Shown here in pieces: positions 38,019-50,390 of a DNA stretch of 64,000 nucleotides. The stretch is from assembly GCF_000372725.1 (NCBI RefSeq), contig NW_005201732.1:142743-206742 (forward strand). Direction: 5' to 3'. The stretch is from Emiliania huxleyi CCMP1516. Lineage: Eukaryota; Haptophyta; Isochrysidales; Noelaerhabdaceae. The position numbers were made by a program, and so were the translations under genes. A model generated the notes under the pieces. That model had not been told where the DNA came from. It did no database searches and saw only the letters and a list, made by a program, of their open reading frames with translations. Positions within the stretch are counted from its first letter, which is position 1, and each line of letters begins with the position of its first letter.

Positions 38019-38981
38019 TTGCCCGGCGAGGCGGACGGCAGTTGCACCACTGGGGCCGGTGCATGAGTCCCTGATGCAACAGGGCCTGCTCGGAGGATGC
38101 TCCCGCGGCTAACTAAACGTAGAGCTGGACAATGGCAGACCCTGGGACTGCTGCGGCTGACCGGCTCTATCGTCCAATGCCTAGCGCCGAGCGCTCCCGC
38201 CACCCCCTCGTCGGCGAGTTACAGGACTAGCTCCTGGACGATAAATCCTACGCACCGACGCTGATAGAGGAGAGGTCCTCTGTTGCGACCACGAGATTGG
38301 CCCACGCGATCCGTGTCCCGCGAGCTTCGAGCCTTTGGGCCGCTCTGGCCCCGAGCTTGAGGGCTCAAGCCGGTGGGCTTTGACGTCTCTGCGCAGCCAG
38401 GAAGTGCCCGTACAAGACCGCTGGACAACGCGTAGCTAATACCAACGATGAGTCTCCCTTCAGTTCGTAATGTGGTCTGTGTTTCGCCTGCCATTGAGCA
38501 TTGTGTGGTAAATTGTGTAGTGCTCCACGCACCGTCGGTTGCGTGGGCGGTAAGGAGGAGCCGCGCGCGCGCACTCGGGTTCTCGGACACTTCTTTCTGA
38601 CTTTTCTTTCTCACTCGAGAGGGGCTTGGTGTAAATTCTCGTTGCACGCGGTTCTTGGTGTACCTGTGTTAGTGCCAGTGCGCGCCAGTCCCGTGCCCAG
38701 TGTTGTGCGAGGGAGTCCTTCTAAAATTCTTTTTGTCCCGTACCCGGTAATAAATAAATAAATACAACGGACATCCCAAGCTAGGGCTGGGTCGAGGACA
38801 GACACGTCCCCACCTTTGCAGGATTTTGCAAAAGCGAGGGGGGAGGGCGCATCGCCGCGCGGAGAGGGCTGGGCACAGGGCACAGGGGATCTCTCTCGCA
38901 TAGGATATGCACTCGGCGGCACGAGGGCAAGGCTGGGCGTCCTATGTTTGTGCTCCCCCCCGGACCCCTCGCTCTCGGGCA
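38019..38981. other. intergenic with interspersed repeat
   Basis: Carries one copy of the GTGCCAGTGCGCGCCAGTCC family at about 38660-38740 (GTGTACCTGTGTTAGTGCCA start, AAAATTCTTTTTGTCCCGTA end) followed by a short AAT-rich run TAATAAATAAATAAATAC. Related bits (GTCCCGTACCCGGT, AAAATTCTTTTTCTCGCG) reappear just before the RCC1 gene ATG. No gene recognised. Confidence 0.55.
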
Positions 38982-39240
38982 CTAACCATCTGACCACTCA
39001 TCGACGGGGCTTGGCGAGCGGCCGCGCTGCGGGGCAGGGCTGGTGAGAATGGGCTCTGGCCACTCGCCCGTGCGGTTGTAACCCCGCATCTGTCGGACAG
39101 AGGCCTCGACCGCCCCTCGCGGCAAGCTCTCGAGCATCTCGAGCAGCTCGCCCGCCGCCATCGCCGCCTCAAACTGCTCCCTCATGCCGAGCGCGCCGCA
39201 TACCCTGCGGACCGCCTCCTGCTGCACCTCGTCCCGTACC
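38982..39240 (-). CDS. possible exon of unknown gene
   Basis: The minus strand reads VRDEVQQEAVRRVCGALGMR, EQFEAAMAAGELLEMLESLP, RGAVEASVRQMRGYNRTGEW then a Pro/Ser tail and stop. The composition is that of a folded helical protein rather than a shadow frame, and no plus-strand gene overlaps it. It has no clear start; the frame runs antisense into the RCC1 gene. It may be a 3' exon or a duplicated fragment. Confidence 0.3.
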
Positions 39241-39284
39241 CGGTGTCGGCGAGAGAGTCGCGCCGCAAAATTCTTTTTCTCGCG

Positions 39285-39299
39285 ATGTCCACCCAGCCG

Positions 39300-39332
<33 letters not shown>

Positions 39333-40751
39333 CTCGCCCCCGCCGCCGCCGCCGCTCCCTCGCCAGGCACGCCGCCGCCCGCCCGCCTCCTCGACCTCCC
39401 CACGGAGCTCATCGTGCGCGCCCTCTCTCGCTGCGACCCCGCCGACATCGCTCGCGTCGCGGCCGTCTCGCTCCTCTTCCACGGCTCACTCGCGGTGGAG
39501 GCCATCCGCTTGTGGGCGCAAGAGCGCGGCTTCGAGCTGCCGGCGCAGCCAGAGGGCGAGGGCTGTGCCGTGCGGTGGCTGTGCTTGTCGGCGCTGCTGC
39601 GCGAGTCCAACCCGCCGGCGAGGGCGGCCGCAGGCATGCAGCACAGCATCTTCATCGACGGCGAGGGGCGGCTCTCGTCGTGCGGCACGGCAGCACAGGG
39701 CGAGGAGGACGAGGAGGAGGACGCGGAGGACTTTCCAGGCCTTCTCGGTCACGGCGAGGGCGTGCTGCGGCTCAACACGCCGACACGCCTCCCTCCGCTG
39801 GGTGGCGAGCGCGTCGTCGCCGTGTCGGCTGGAGATTCTTACAGCCTCGCCCTCACCGCCGACGGAGCTGTCTGGAGCTGGGGCAGTGGAGGCGTCAGCC
39901 TGTTGGGCCACGGCGACGAGCAGACCCAGTGGCTGCCGAAGAAGGTCGAGGCCTTTGCTGGCCGGCGCGTCGTCGCCGTGTCGGCTGGAGGTATGCACAG
40001 CCTCGCCCTCACTGCCGACGGCGCCGTCTGGAGCTGGGGCCAGGGAGGCTTGGGCGCGCTGGGCCACGGCGACACGCAGCACCAGCCGCTGCCCAAGAAG
40101 GTCGAGGCTTTGGCTGGCCAGCGCGTCGTCGCTGTTGCGGCTGGATGGTCGCACAGCCTCGCCCTCACCGCCGACGGTGCCGTCTGGAGCTGGGGCTGTG
40201 GAGGCTCTGGTCAGCTGGGCCACGGCAACCGGCAGGACCAGCTCCTGCCGAAGAAGATCGAGGCCTTGGCGGGGCGGCGCGTGATCGCTGTGCTGGCTGG
40301 AAGCAGCCACAACCTCGCCCTCACCGCCGGCGGAGCCGTCTGGAGCTGGGGCTTTGGATACGCTGGCCAGTTGGGCCACGGCGACCAGCAGCACCAGCTG
40401 CTGCCCAAGAAGATCGAGGCCTTGGCTGGCCAGCGCGTCGTCGCCGTGTCGGCTGGAGACGACCACAGCCTCGCCCTCACCGCCGACGGAGCCGTCTGGA
40501 GCTGGGGTTTGGGAGGCTTTGGCAAGCTGGGCCACGGCGATGAGCAGCAGCAGCTGTTGCCAAAGAAGGTCGAGGCCTTTGCTGGCCAGCGCGTCGTCTC
40601 TGTGTCGGCAGGAGACGAACACAGCATCGCCATCACCGCCGACAGCGCCTTCTTTGCCTGGGGCAGGGGCGCCAACGGCTGCCTAGGCCACGGAGAGGAC
40701 TTGTCGCACCAGCTGCTGCCCAAGAAGATCGAGGTGGGGGAGCGGGAGTGA
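39285..40751 (+). CDS. F-box / RCC1-repeat protein
   Basis: Single exon, 488 aa. After an Arg/Ser-rich start encoded by a 12-bp tandem repeat and a Pro/Ala stretch, residues about 35-80 form an F-box (LLDLPTELIVRALSRCDPAD, VAAVSLLFHGSLAVEAIRLW). An acidic linker follows, then about seven RCC1 blades of about 51 residues with the repeated GQRVVAVSAGDDHSLALTAD and GAVWSWGxGGxGxLGHG consensus; the ring would be a seven-bladed propeller. F-box proteins recruit SCF ubiquitin ligases, so this is probably a substrate receptor. Blades are nearly identical at DNA level, which indicates recent internal homogenisation. A truncated inverted copy lies at 34959-35368. ATG at 39285 is the first in frame. 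Confidence 0.85.
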
Positions 40752-42241
<1,490 letters not shown>

Positions 42242-43444
42242 ATGCTCGCCCTCCTCTCGGTCTACTCTGGCTACAATGTCGCCGCCCGGCCTGCGGTGCG
42301 CAGCATGCGCCATGTCACCAAGCTGGCTGGTGGCGCCGCGCGCGGCGGCAACCCTCTCATGGACATCACGCTTGAGGAGGCGGGTGAGTTCGGCACGACC
42401 GACTTCACGATGACCTTCAAGCGCGATGGCGCCGTCATCTCGCCGTGGCACGACATCCCGCTGGAGGCGGGCAACGGCCTCTACAACATGCTCACCGAGA
42501 TTCCGAAGATGACCCTCAAGAAGATGGAGGTTGACACCAAGGCGTGTGGTTCTCCCGGCCGCTGGGTGTAGCACATCGGCAGCACAGGGATGCCGGCGAA
42601 GTAGCGACCAGGGCAGAGCCAGTCCTCACGTGCCGGCCTGTCCCTTCCAGGCGGAGGGCAACCCGATCAAGCAGGACGAGAAGAAGGGCAAGGCGCGGCT
42701 GTACCACGGCCCGATCTTTTGGAACTACGGCTGCCTGCCCCAGACGTGGGAGGACCCCAACGTCAAGGGCGACGAGAACGTGGGCGGTGCGTTCGGCGAC
42801 AACGACCCGCTCGACGTGGTCGAGATTGGCGCCGCCTCCCTCTCGATGGGCTCCGTCACGCCCGTCAAGGCGCACACACGGCCCCCTCAACACCGCCTCT
42901 GTCGCCGCCACCCTTGCTCCGCCGCCCTTTGCTCCGCCACAGAGCCAGCCACCCTCGAGCCCGACACCACCCTCGCCTCAGCCAGCGTGCCCGCCGCCTC
43001 CGTCGCCGCCATGCCTTCGCTTCTGCCGCTGCACTTTCGCCTCGCACCGCGGCCCCGCCACCGCCGCCGACCCGGTTGCCCCGCCACTCACCGGGCCGCT
43101 CCTCCTCCTCCTCCTCCCCGCGCGCGCAGCCGCTTGGTGTGCTCTCGATGATCGACGACGGCGAGCTCGACTGGAAGCTGATCGCGATCAACGCCGCCGA
43201 CGAGCACGCCGCGCAGATCAACGACGTGGACGACATTGAGAAGTTTTACCCGGGCACCGTCTCTGGCATCCGCGAGTGGTTCCGGTGGTACAAGACGCCG
43301 GACGGGAAGCCGATCAACGCGTTCGGGCACGGCGAGAAGGCGCTCAGCGCCAAGGAGGCCGTGCACGTCATCGAGGAGACCAACGGCTTCTACAAGGACC
43401 TGATGGCGGGCAAGGCGGACGCGGGCAAGCTGTGGACCAAGTGA
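42242..43444 (+). CDS. ppa: soluble inorganic pyrophosphatase (family I)
   Basis: Hydrolyses pyrophosphate to phosphate, pulling biosynthetic reactions forward. Exons 42242-42541, 42651-42869 and 43130-43444 give 277 aa, and both introns are GC-AG, phase 0 (109 and 260 nt). The family signature DNDPLDV lies in [19 protein letters not shown], preceded by [15 protein letters not shown] and [18 protein letters not shown]; after the second intron comes [20 protein letters not shown] and [20 protein letters not shown]. These match eukaryotic PPases closely. The first 22 residues ([20 protein letters not shown]) look like a short organelle-targeting leader, so this may be a plastid or mitochondrial form. 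Metal-binding Asp residues of the signature are all present. Confidence 0.92.
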
Positions 43445-44028
43445 ATTCTCTAGAGGAGTACCCACCGCCGTACGCTAGGACGCCCCCTCTCGCGGGGACG
43501 CCTGAGACTCTGGCGCTCTGCTTCGCAGGGCCGCGGTTACGGCATGAGGAGAGCGACACTTTGGTTCCCGGCCTTTGTCGTCCGGCGCTCGCTTGCGCTT
43601 GGAAGGACTCGGCGCTCCCGGCCGGCCCGGCGGGTGAGAACTGCGATGGTGCGGACGGGCGGGAGCTCAGAGCTTCGCTCGCGCCGCGGTGGCGCCCCGG
43701 CTAATGTTGTTAAAATGCATATATCAAATAAACTCTGTTGGCAAACGCCGCTTCGCCCAGAGCACTGCACATGCAGTAGCCTCGGCGGCACGCCGGAAAG
43801 TCCGGGCTCCGCCTCCGCGCTCCGGCGGTGCGGCGGACCCCGCGCGCGCTGTGGACACGACAGTGGACGGCCCCGTGCCCGTCATCCGAGCCGACCGGAC
43901 CGCACATCCGCTCACGGACACGTGCGGCGGAGCCGGAGGTATCGCGGCGGCCCTGCGTGGGGCGCCGGACGCGGGAGAGACGAGGTGTCGCAGGACAAGA
44001 CATCACACTGTGACACACAGGAGTCGGT
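43445..44028. other. intergenic, nothing recognised
   Basis: Tail-to-tail gap between pyrophosphatase and DRC7. An AATAAA hexamer occurs near 43726 in an A/T-rich patch (43705-43740) that stands out from the GC-rich surroundings; it could be part of a 3' end signal. Confidence 0.4.
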
Positions 44029-46633
44029 TTAGCCAGCGAGCGCGGCAAGGCGCAAATCGGACCGCAGCCGTGTGTCCAGCTCTGCGTACTTGTGAAGGGA
44101 GAGCTCGGTGTGTCGCTCGAGGCGCTGCTCGAGGATCTGAATGCGGAACATGGCCTCCTGACAAAACGCCTCGTACTCCTCCTCCTCCCTCGGGTCCATG
44201 TGGTCGCGGTTGCGCTGGAAAGTCGTCTGGCGCTTGGAGAGCGCTGCATTCTCCTCGTCGAGGCGCGACTGCACAATGGTGGCGCGCTCCACGAGTCTGT
44301 CCTTGAGCGAACGCAAGCAGTCGTCGCGTACTCGCAGCGCCTCCTCGCGTGTGAGCGGCGGCGCCTCGGGCGACAGCTGCCTCGGCAGGAAGGGCGTGAG
44401 AAAATCGCGCGGCACCTCAGCCACCTCCTCCGTCTCGTCGTGCGAGAGCACAAGCTTGCTGCGCCCCGTGTCGTACGCCGAGACGGAGAGGTGCCGCGGG
44501 AGCGCAAAGTTGCCGTCACCAAAGACCTGTTCGTCCTCGTCCATCGCCTCCGCGATCACCGCCTCCTCATCTGCGCGCCTCGTCAGCTCGTCCTTGGCCT
44601 GGCGGTCGGTCTCGCGCAGCTGTGTTAGGCTCTCTCGCTCCGCCTGCTGCAGCTGCGCGTACTCCTCCTGAAGCTCCGTGTCGGTCGGCGTCCTTGAAAA
44701 GGGGTCCACTTGCACGACCCTGTGGCCCTGCTTTGAGTATGTCCGCCAAGAGCGCGTGACGCGGTCCTGGCCAAAGTGGTAGCGCACCTTGATGACGCCG
44801 TTGGCCAAGTCAAACGTCCGCTTAGCCACGTCAGCCTCCGCGTCGACTTCGTCCGTTCTGCGGTAGCGCTCCGTCATCTTTCGGACAGTCGGCCCCGACC
44901 CCGGCGACGCCTCCGCGTACGATGCGGTGCGCTGGGTGAGCGTGCTGCCGTCACCCGAGTAGGTGAGGGTTGTCTTGTCGCCAAACACCTCGGTGCGCGA
45001 CATCAGGCCGTCGAGCCGGGCTCCGTCATAGTACCGGAACTCGCGGCGCGAGCCCTCGATCGAGACGAGCTCGCGCAAGGCGCGGCTTCGGCCCGGCTCG
45101 AACGTCTCGACCGTCCGGCCCTCCCGCTGATTCACGGTTCGCGAGGACAGTTTGTCCTTGCGGTTGCGGTAGCTCTCGCGCACCTCGTACGCGTCCTCCA
45201 TCTCGATGTCTGAAAAGATGGTCATCCTCTCCACAAGCCCGTCTTCGCGCGAATAAGGCGGGAACTGCTCCAGATGGGCCGTATGGTAGGTCGTCAGCCG
45301 CTGCGCGGCCGGGCAGCGGGCCTGCAGACGCTCGCGATCGAGGCGGATCCGGGCGGACCAAGCGGGCGGCATGTCCATCCGTGTGCGGTCCGCCGCCAGA
45401 GCACTGGCCCCCGCCTCTACCCCCACCTTCTGCGGTGGCTCAGCGCCCGGTGTACCGGCTCTGCCCGCTGCCAGCTCCGCCGCGGCGAGCGTGGGGTCAT
45501 CGTCATTGTCGTCGACCAGTTCGCTCTCCGATTCCGCCAGCAAACCCTCCCACTTGGCCGGCGCGGCGAGGTCGTAAGAAAGCTCCGCCGGGGGGAGCGG
45601 GCCTTGCAGGTTGACCCAATAGTTTGAAGTGTTCCACACGGACTCAATAGTGCGGTAGGGCGCGCTGCTGAGCGAGTAGCTCGACCCGGTAGTGGGCTCG
45701 AGGAAGAGCGACGCCTCCAGCATCCGCTTGCCAGCGAGCACGAGCACCCACGCATGCACACGCCGCCCTTGCAGCTCATCCACCTGATGATCCTCATCAG
45801 CCGCTGGGAGGGCCGGTTCCGACTGGCCCTGGCCCTTTGGCGCTAGTGCAGTAGCATCTCCGTGGGCGGCGGCAGCGATCTCCGCCTCTCTCTGTTTGAG
45901 GAAATTCGAGGAGAGCGCCTTGCGGGGCCGCACCGCGTACTTCTTGGGGGGCGGACTCTCAGCAGGCGGCGCCGCTGGCGCAGGTCTGAGTGCTGGCAAG
46001 ATGACCGAACTCTGATCGGCCAGGGCAACTGCCTTTGGGGCGTAGCCACTCACAACGTATGCGTCATACCCGACACCGAGCAGCAACGAGCACAAAAGTT
46101 GCGCACAATCAAAGCTGTCGCCCGCCTGCCAGTCCATCACAGTGGCAGGCGAGGGCAGGATGGCTGGCAGCGAAGTGGGAAGATCCAGCGGCTCGTAGGC
46201 AATGAATTGCGCCACGAATCGTGCGCACTTGTCGTAGTCGTAGAGCTCAGTGTACGGCACCTAAGCCGGGGAAGAGGCGGGTTGCTGAGCGATGTCGTGC
46301 AAAGAGACACGTCAAAGCAGGCCTCGCCTGGGTCGGACGCAGCGTCGTGCACACGAACTTGCGACGGCCGCACTCGTTACATGGGGTGAGCATGAGCGGT
46401 GGGCGCTCTGGATGCAGCGACGAGAAGTGACGCACGAACTTGCCAACATACCTACCATTCGCCGCCGACGTGTGAGCGGGGGCGCAGTACGATGAACCAA
46501 AGGTGGCAATCACGCACTCAAGCATGAGCTCCTCCTTGCGACTGTTGACCCGATACGCATCCGGCATTTCCTCCACTCGGAGCTCGGCGAGCCGGGAGAG
46601 CTTCGCGTTGACAAGGTCGCCATCCTCCGCCAT
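44029..46633 (-). CDS. DRC7: dynein regulatory complex subunit 7 (CCDC135/FAP50)
   Basis: Axonemal protein of the nexin-dynein regulatory complex, which tunes dynein activity in motile flagella. Exons 46633-46518, 46451-46328 and 46260-44029 give about 823 aa, with introns of 66 nt (GT-AG) and 67 nt (GC-AG). Diagnostic blocks: ERPPLMLTPCNECGRRKFVC, TTLRPTQVPYTELYDYDKCA, the transglutaminase-like DSFDCAQLLCSLLLGVGYDA YVVSGYA, HAWVLVLAGKRMLEASLFLE, and IESVWNTSNYWVNLQ. The C-terminal third is coiled coil. Length is close to that of animal and Chlamydomonas homologues. Its presence implies a flagellated life stage. Divergent from the small gene at 46813, with about 180 bp between starts. Confidence 0.92.
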
Positions 46634-46812
46634 GACTGCGCCGGGCCGCGTAACGACTGAGGACGAGGTTTCGCTCGAAAAGAAAGAAAATGCGTGCGCT
46701 CTCTTTTCTTGAAGTTTTTTCTACAACCCAACAATACACCTAGACAACCCGTCTAATCAATTCACGGCGCACGCCGAAACGCGGCCGTCCCTGCGCCCCG
46801 TCGGTCGTCGAC

Positions 46813-47277
46813 ATGTCCGTCGCTCCAGGGGCGTTGTATGCCGGCAGCACGTCTGTCTACCTGCGATCTACCATGAGCATAGAAGAGCAGAGGAAGCAGA
46901 AGCAGGCATCCCAGGCATTGCAGAAGAAGCAAGGCCTGGTTCCTGTTAATCCCGACCCAAGCGGGGATGGGCGGGTCAAGCCAGATGGGACGGGGCAGGA
47001 ATACTTGGCATTCGACGTCCACGAGCAGCATTTGCCCGGTGGCGGAGGTAACTGCATGTCGAGCTATCTCATCGAGAGATACAGGTGGAAGAAGGAAGCC
47101 CTCAGTACGCTACACGCCAGCGTTGGCCTTGCACCGGGCGCCAACGAACGCGGCATCTTTGAGGACGCGTGGAACTCAGCCGGTGACATGGCGAACGCAG
47201 CTGGCGACGCTATTATCAACGCGATCATACCGCAACTCGAGGGCTTTATTAATTCGATGTTTGGCGTGGTGCACTAA
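46813..47277 (+). CDS. small protein of unknown function
   Basis: 154 aa from ATG 46813; a second ATG at 46873 (MSIEEQRKQKQASQALQKKQ) may be the true start. The protein has a short charged helix, a Gly-rich middle (EYLAFDVHEQHLPGGGGNCM, SSYLIERYRWKKEALSTL) and a C-terminal amphipathic helix GDMANAAGDAIINAIIPQLE. No family recognised. It shares a divergent promoter region with DRC7, which could mean co-expression in flagellated cells; this is inference only. Confidence 0.5.
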   Translation: MSVAPGALYAGSTSVYLRSTMSIEEQRKQKQASQALQKKQGLVPVNPDPSGDGRVKPDGTGQEYLAFDVHEQHLPGGGGNCMSSYLIERYRWKKEALSTLHASVGLAPGANERGIFEDAWNSAGDMANAAGDAIINAIIPQLEGFINSMFGVVH

Positions 47278-47580
47278 ACGCGCCAGGCCAAAGCAACACC
47301 GCGGGCGGGATGTGCTCTCCGACGCGCCTCCCTCTCCCCGCCTTAGCTATGCTCGAGCGACATCCTGAGCAAAGCCATCAACAGCGCCGTAGCGGTGCAC
47401 CAACCGCCACGGGGGGGGCGCCGACTGTGAAAGGAGACTCAGCCCGACAGTGCAAAGTAGGAGAGCCAGACGACGGGGACTCCGATCCAGGTCCCGAGTC
47501 CAGTCGGGACGGTGAGCTCTTGGCATTGACGCGTGCCAGGCGACCGCCTCTCAACCCCCCCCCCCCCGCCCCCTGCCCAG

Positions 47581-48343
47581 ATGACACTCTCATTCAGCTT
47601 CGCCGACGGTGCATCGGCAGCAGACGGTGAAGTTGTTGGCCACATCAATGAGATTAAGGTTGGCGGGGTCGGGATCACGCCGGAGTCTGTCACGGCGGCA
47701 ATGTGTCAGTCGGGCCCGCTCCGGATGTCCCTCTTACTCAGCAGCGTCGCCTTTACGACAGACCCGGACATGCGCCTCAGTGGCAAGCTCATGAACTTCT
47801 TGCCCGTGCTCTCCGCCTCCGAGTTCATGGTGGGCTTTGCCGACATCGAGGCGTGTCTGCGCCGCATCCGCCGCCGCCGCACACCGGCGCTCTCTTTACG
47901 CAGACAGCACCTCGGCAGGTTGTCGCGTGGTGGATGCCATACGGCGGCGACGGGGAGGCAGGCGCCAACGACCTCAACCTGAGAATCTCGAAGATGAGCA
48001 TCGCCAAGGTTTGTGCAGCGTCCTAGCGAGGTCTCTAGCCCCCAAAACCTCAGCGTTGGCCGTTGCGGTTGCTCCCACGGCAGGCTGACGGAGATTTCAA
48101 GGTGTGTGTCGTCGGCGGGACGCCGTGCATGGCGCCGTGCTTCCCAGTCAAACTGGGTGAGTGCCACCTTCCCGGCCCTCTAGGTCTGCGATGGCTCGGC
48201 CTCGCAGCACCCTTATTCCTCGCCCGCTACCCGACCTGCTCGCAGGCGAAGGCGCAAAGGTTGGCCTCGGAGGCGACGAGAACACGCCACACGTCGTCAT
48301 CCCTAACCCCCTCAGCTGGATGGAGGGCGCCTTCCCGTTTTGA
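47581..48343 (+). CDS. four-exon gene of unknown function
   Basis: Exons 47581-47850, 47904-48008, 48084-48156 and 48246-48343 fit one frame (181 aa): a GC-AG intron of 53 nt, then GT-AG introns of 75 and 89 nt. The product reads MTLSFSFADGASAADGEVVG, GPLRMSLLLSSVAFTTDPDM, LVVAWW-like VVAWWMPYGGDGEAGANDLN, LRISKMSIAKADGDFKVCVV, and ends GGDENTPHVVIPNPLSWMEG AFPF. The ATG follows a CAG, so 47581 may instead be an internal exon with more upstream (for example at about 47430-47530). The conserved look of the last exons argues for a real gene, but I do not recognise it. Confidence 0.5.
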
Positions 48344-48841
48344 AGCTGCACCGGTCCGCACTGTGCCGGTGAGGACTGCCACACCGCGCTGCAATATATG
48401 ATCGCGGCGCCCCCGCCACCGCCAGGCCCGTCTTTGTCTCGTCGCGACCCAACCAAAGGACTCGCCCACACTCCCCACTCGCGTCGATTATTGCGCGGAG
48501 TGCGGAGCGCGCCGCTCCCGCTGCCACGTGTGAGCTGGCCATTGGCATTATTCTTTGTTGTGCGCTTGCGGCTTGGCGGCGCGTTGCGCTTATTTTTGCG
48601 GGCCGGGGCCGCGCTCGAAACAGTACTTGAACACAGAGTCACACACGGTCTCGGTCACGCGCGCGACCAGCTGCGGACCTCTCACGGTCCCTCCGGATTT
48701 TAACTCCTATTTTTCGCCGAGCAGTTTTGGTTTACTAGAAGATAATCGTGGAGCACACGTTGACTGCAAGGCTGTCAGCGCGTGCTCTGATTTATTCTCT
48801 CTTTTAGCTACTGGCACGTGGCAGCGCGCGCAATGCCACGT
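48344..48841. other. intergenic, nothing recognised
   Basis: Tail-to-tail gap between the four-exon gene and bL9. No feature seen. Confidence 0.4.
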
Positions 48842-49468
48842 CTATGAGATGGTGATCGGGTTCTTCTTCACCACGAGATCGACCTTCATGGAAACCTCCG
48901 GGTGCAGCTTCAGATCTGCGGAGTAGGTGCCAAGCTCCGAGATTGATGGCAGCGCGATGTTCTGCTTGTCAAGCTTCACGTTTGCGCGCTGATCAATGAG
49001 GCTGGCCACGTCCTGAGCCGTCACTGAGCCGTGCAGCTTGCCGTTCGGCCCGACCTGGCACTCGATGAAGAGTCCGTTCTTGCCGAAGGTCTGCGCGAGC
49101 GAGGCCTTGCACTCGACGGCGGCCTTCTTCGCCTCGGCCGCTGCCGCTGCAGCCGCCGCCGCCTCCTCTGCCACGCGCGCAATCACCTCCTTCGACGCGA
49201 TGTTTCCCAGGCCCTTGGACACGAGAAAGTTCTCTGCGTACGCAGGCTTGACGTCCACCAGCTCACCCGCCTTGCCCAGCCCCTTGACGTCGCCGGTCAG
49301 CAGCACCTTCACCGCCTTTGCAGCCTTGGCCTTGCCCTTCATGAGCGGCACAGGACTCCGCACCGGCGCGGCGATGGCAGCGCGCGCAGCTGGCTGCAGC
49401 GGCCGCGGCTCCAGCAGCAGCGCATAGGCGAGGCAGCAGAGCGCGAAAGCGGAGAGGCGGTGGATCAT
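48842..49468 (-). CDS. rpl9: plastid ribosomal protein bL9
   Basis: 208 aa, single exon. The mature part begins near residue 50 with VKVLLTGDVKGLGKAGELVD and VKPAYAENFLVSKGLGNIAS, the bL9 N-terminal domain that binds 23S rRNA; then a long Ala/Glu helix, as in all bL9, and a C-terminal domain (FIECQVGPNGKLHGSVTAQD, ISELGTYSADLKLHPEVSMK). The leader MIHRLSAFALCCLAYALLL is a signal peptide and is followed by an Ala/Arg/Pro-rich stretch, the bipartite leader used for import into a secondary plastid. Nuclear-encoded; acts in the plastid large ribosomal subunit. Confidence 0.93.
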   Translation of the reverse strand: MIHRLSAFALCCLAYALLLEPRPLQPAARAAIAAPVRSPVPLMKGKAKAAKAVKVLLTGDVKGLGKAGELVDVKPAYAENFLVSKGLGNIASKEVIARVAEEAAAAAAAAAEAKKAAVECKASLAQTFGKNGLFIECQVGPNGKLHGSVTAQDVASLIDQRANVKLDKQNIALPSISELGTYSADLKLHPEVSMKVDLVVKKNPITIS

Positions 49469-49727
49469 ATGTTCTATGTGTCCTCGCGAGCTTGAGCTTG
49501 GCTCGCGAGCTTGAGAGGTCCTTTCCTCGAACAGTGATTGCTGGCGAATGCCGTTTTTTTTTTGGTTCTCGCGAGCACCCTCGCATACCCTTTCTTCGGC
49601 CTAGGGCCAAGCCTCCGGTCCCGTGCCGCCCACATGTTGCCCGACTTGGATGCCTGAGGCACAGCTGTGGCCGGTAGTGCACGAAAAACGAGAAAACAGG
49701 CATTTTCGATTTCGCCGACTTTGCCCA

Positions 49728-49903
49728 TTAACCCTCGTACGCAGATATGACAAAATACGTCTTTTCATAGCGCCGCGCCCTGGTCTGGACACCAGATCGC
49801 CCCCCCCCGCCCCTAACATTAGCCTCCCAGCCGCGCTGTCGGCCATAATGTTAGGGGCGGGGGGGGCCAAAATCACTCAAACCCATCTGCGTACGAGGGT
49901 TAA
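49728..49903. mobile_element. piggyBac-like MITE, 168 bp
   Basis: TTAA at 49728-49731 and 49900-49903 flank a 168-bp element whose ends are the perfect inverted repeat CCCTCGTACGCAGAT / ATCTGCGTACGAGGG. TTAA target duplications and CCC-starting ends are the piggyBac hallmark. A second, inner inverted repeat (CCCCCGCCCCTAACATTA at about 49805-49822 and its complement at 49847-49864) makes the whole element a hairpin. It has no coding capacity, so it would depend on a transposase elsewhere. Confidence 0.85.
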
Positions 49904-50390
49904 GATAACTTACGAGCCCCCCCCCGGAACACGCCCGCGGAACAGTCCTCAGCGACCTTGCAAAGCGAGCCGCGCCTGCGCGTCCACGCCCATTTGCGCA
50001 CGCGGGACCTATGTGAAGCGAGGGCATCACGCATGATCCGTCCTGACCCGATGCATTTTGGACTGTCCAAAATCAGCCCCTCTGGGCTTGCGCTCCATGA
50101 TCCGAGGCGCTGAAGCCCGCTCGACGAGGTTTGCGTCTCGAGCTTTGCGTGGGACGCTCTGCGCGGGGACGTGATGACGATCGCCGTGCTGCAAAGAATT
50201 TGATGTTGCGCATGTTTCTGTGCTCACAACCAGTGATCACCCACTCCTCTCAAGCAACGCGACTCCTCTCATTTGAGGGTTTGATCCGCAGAAGGGGCGC
50301 AACCTTGTCGCAAAATCTGGCAACGGATCCGCGCAGAGCAGACGGCAACGGCTGGCAACGGGCCTCAGACCTGGTGGTCAGGGGTGCCGC

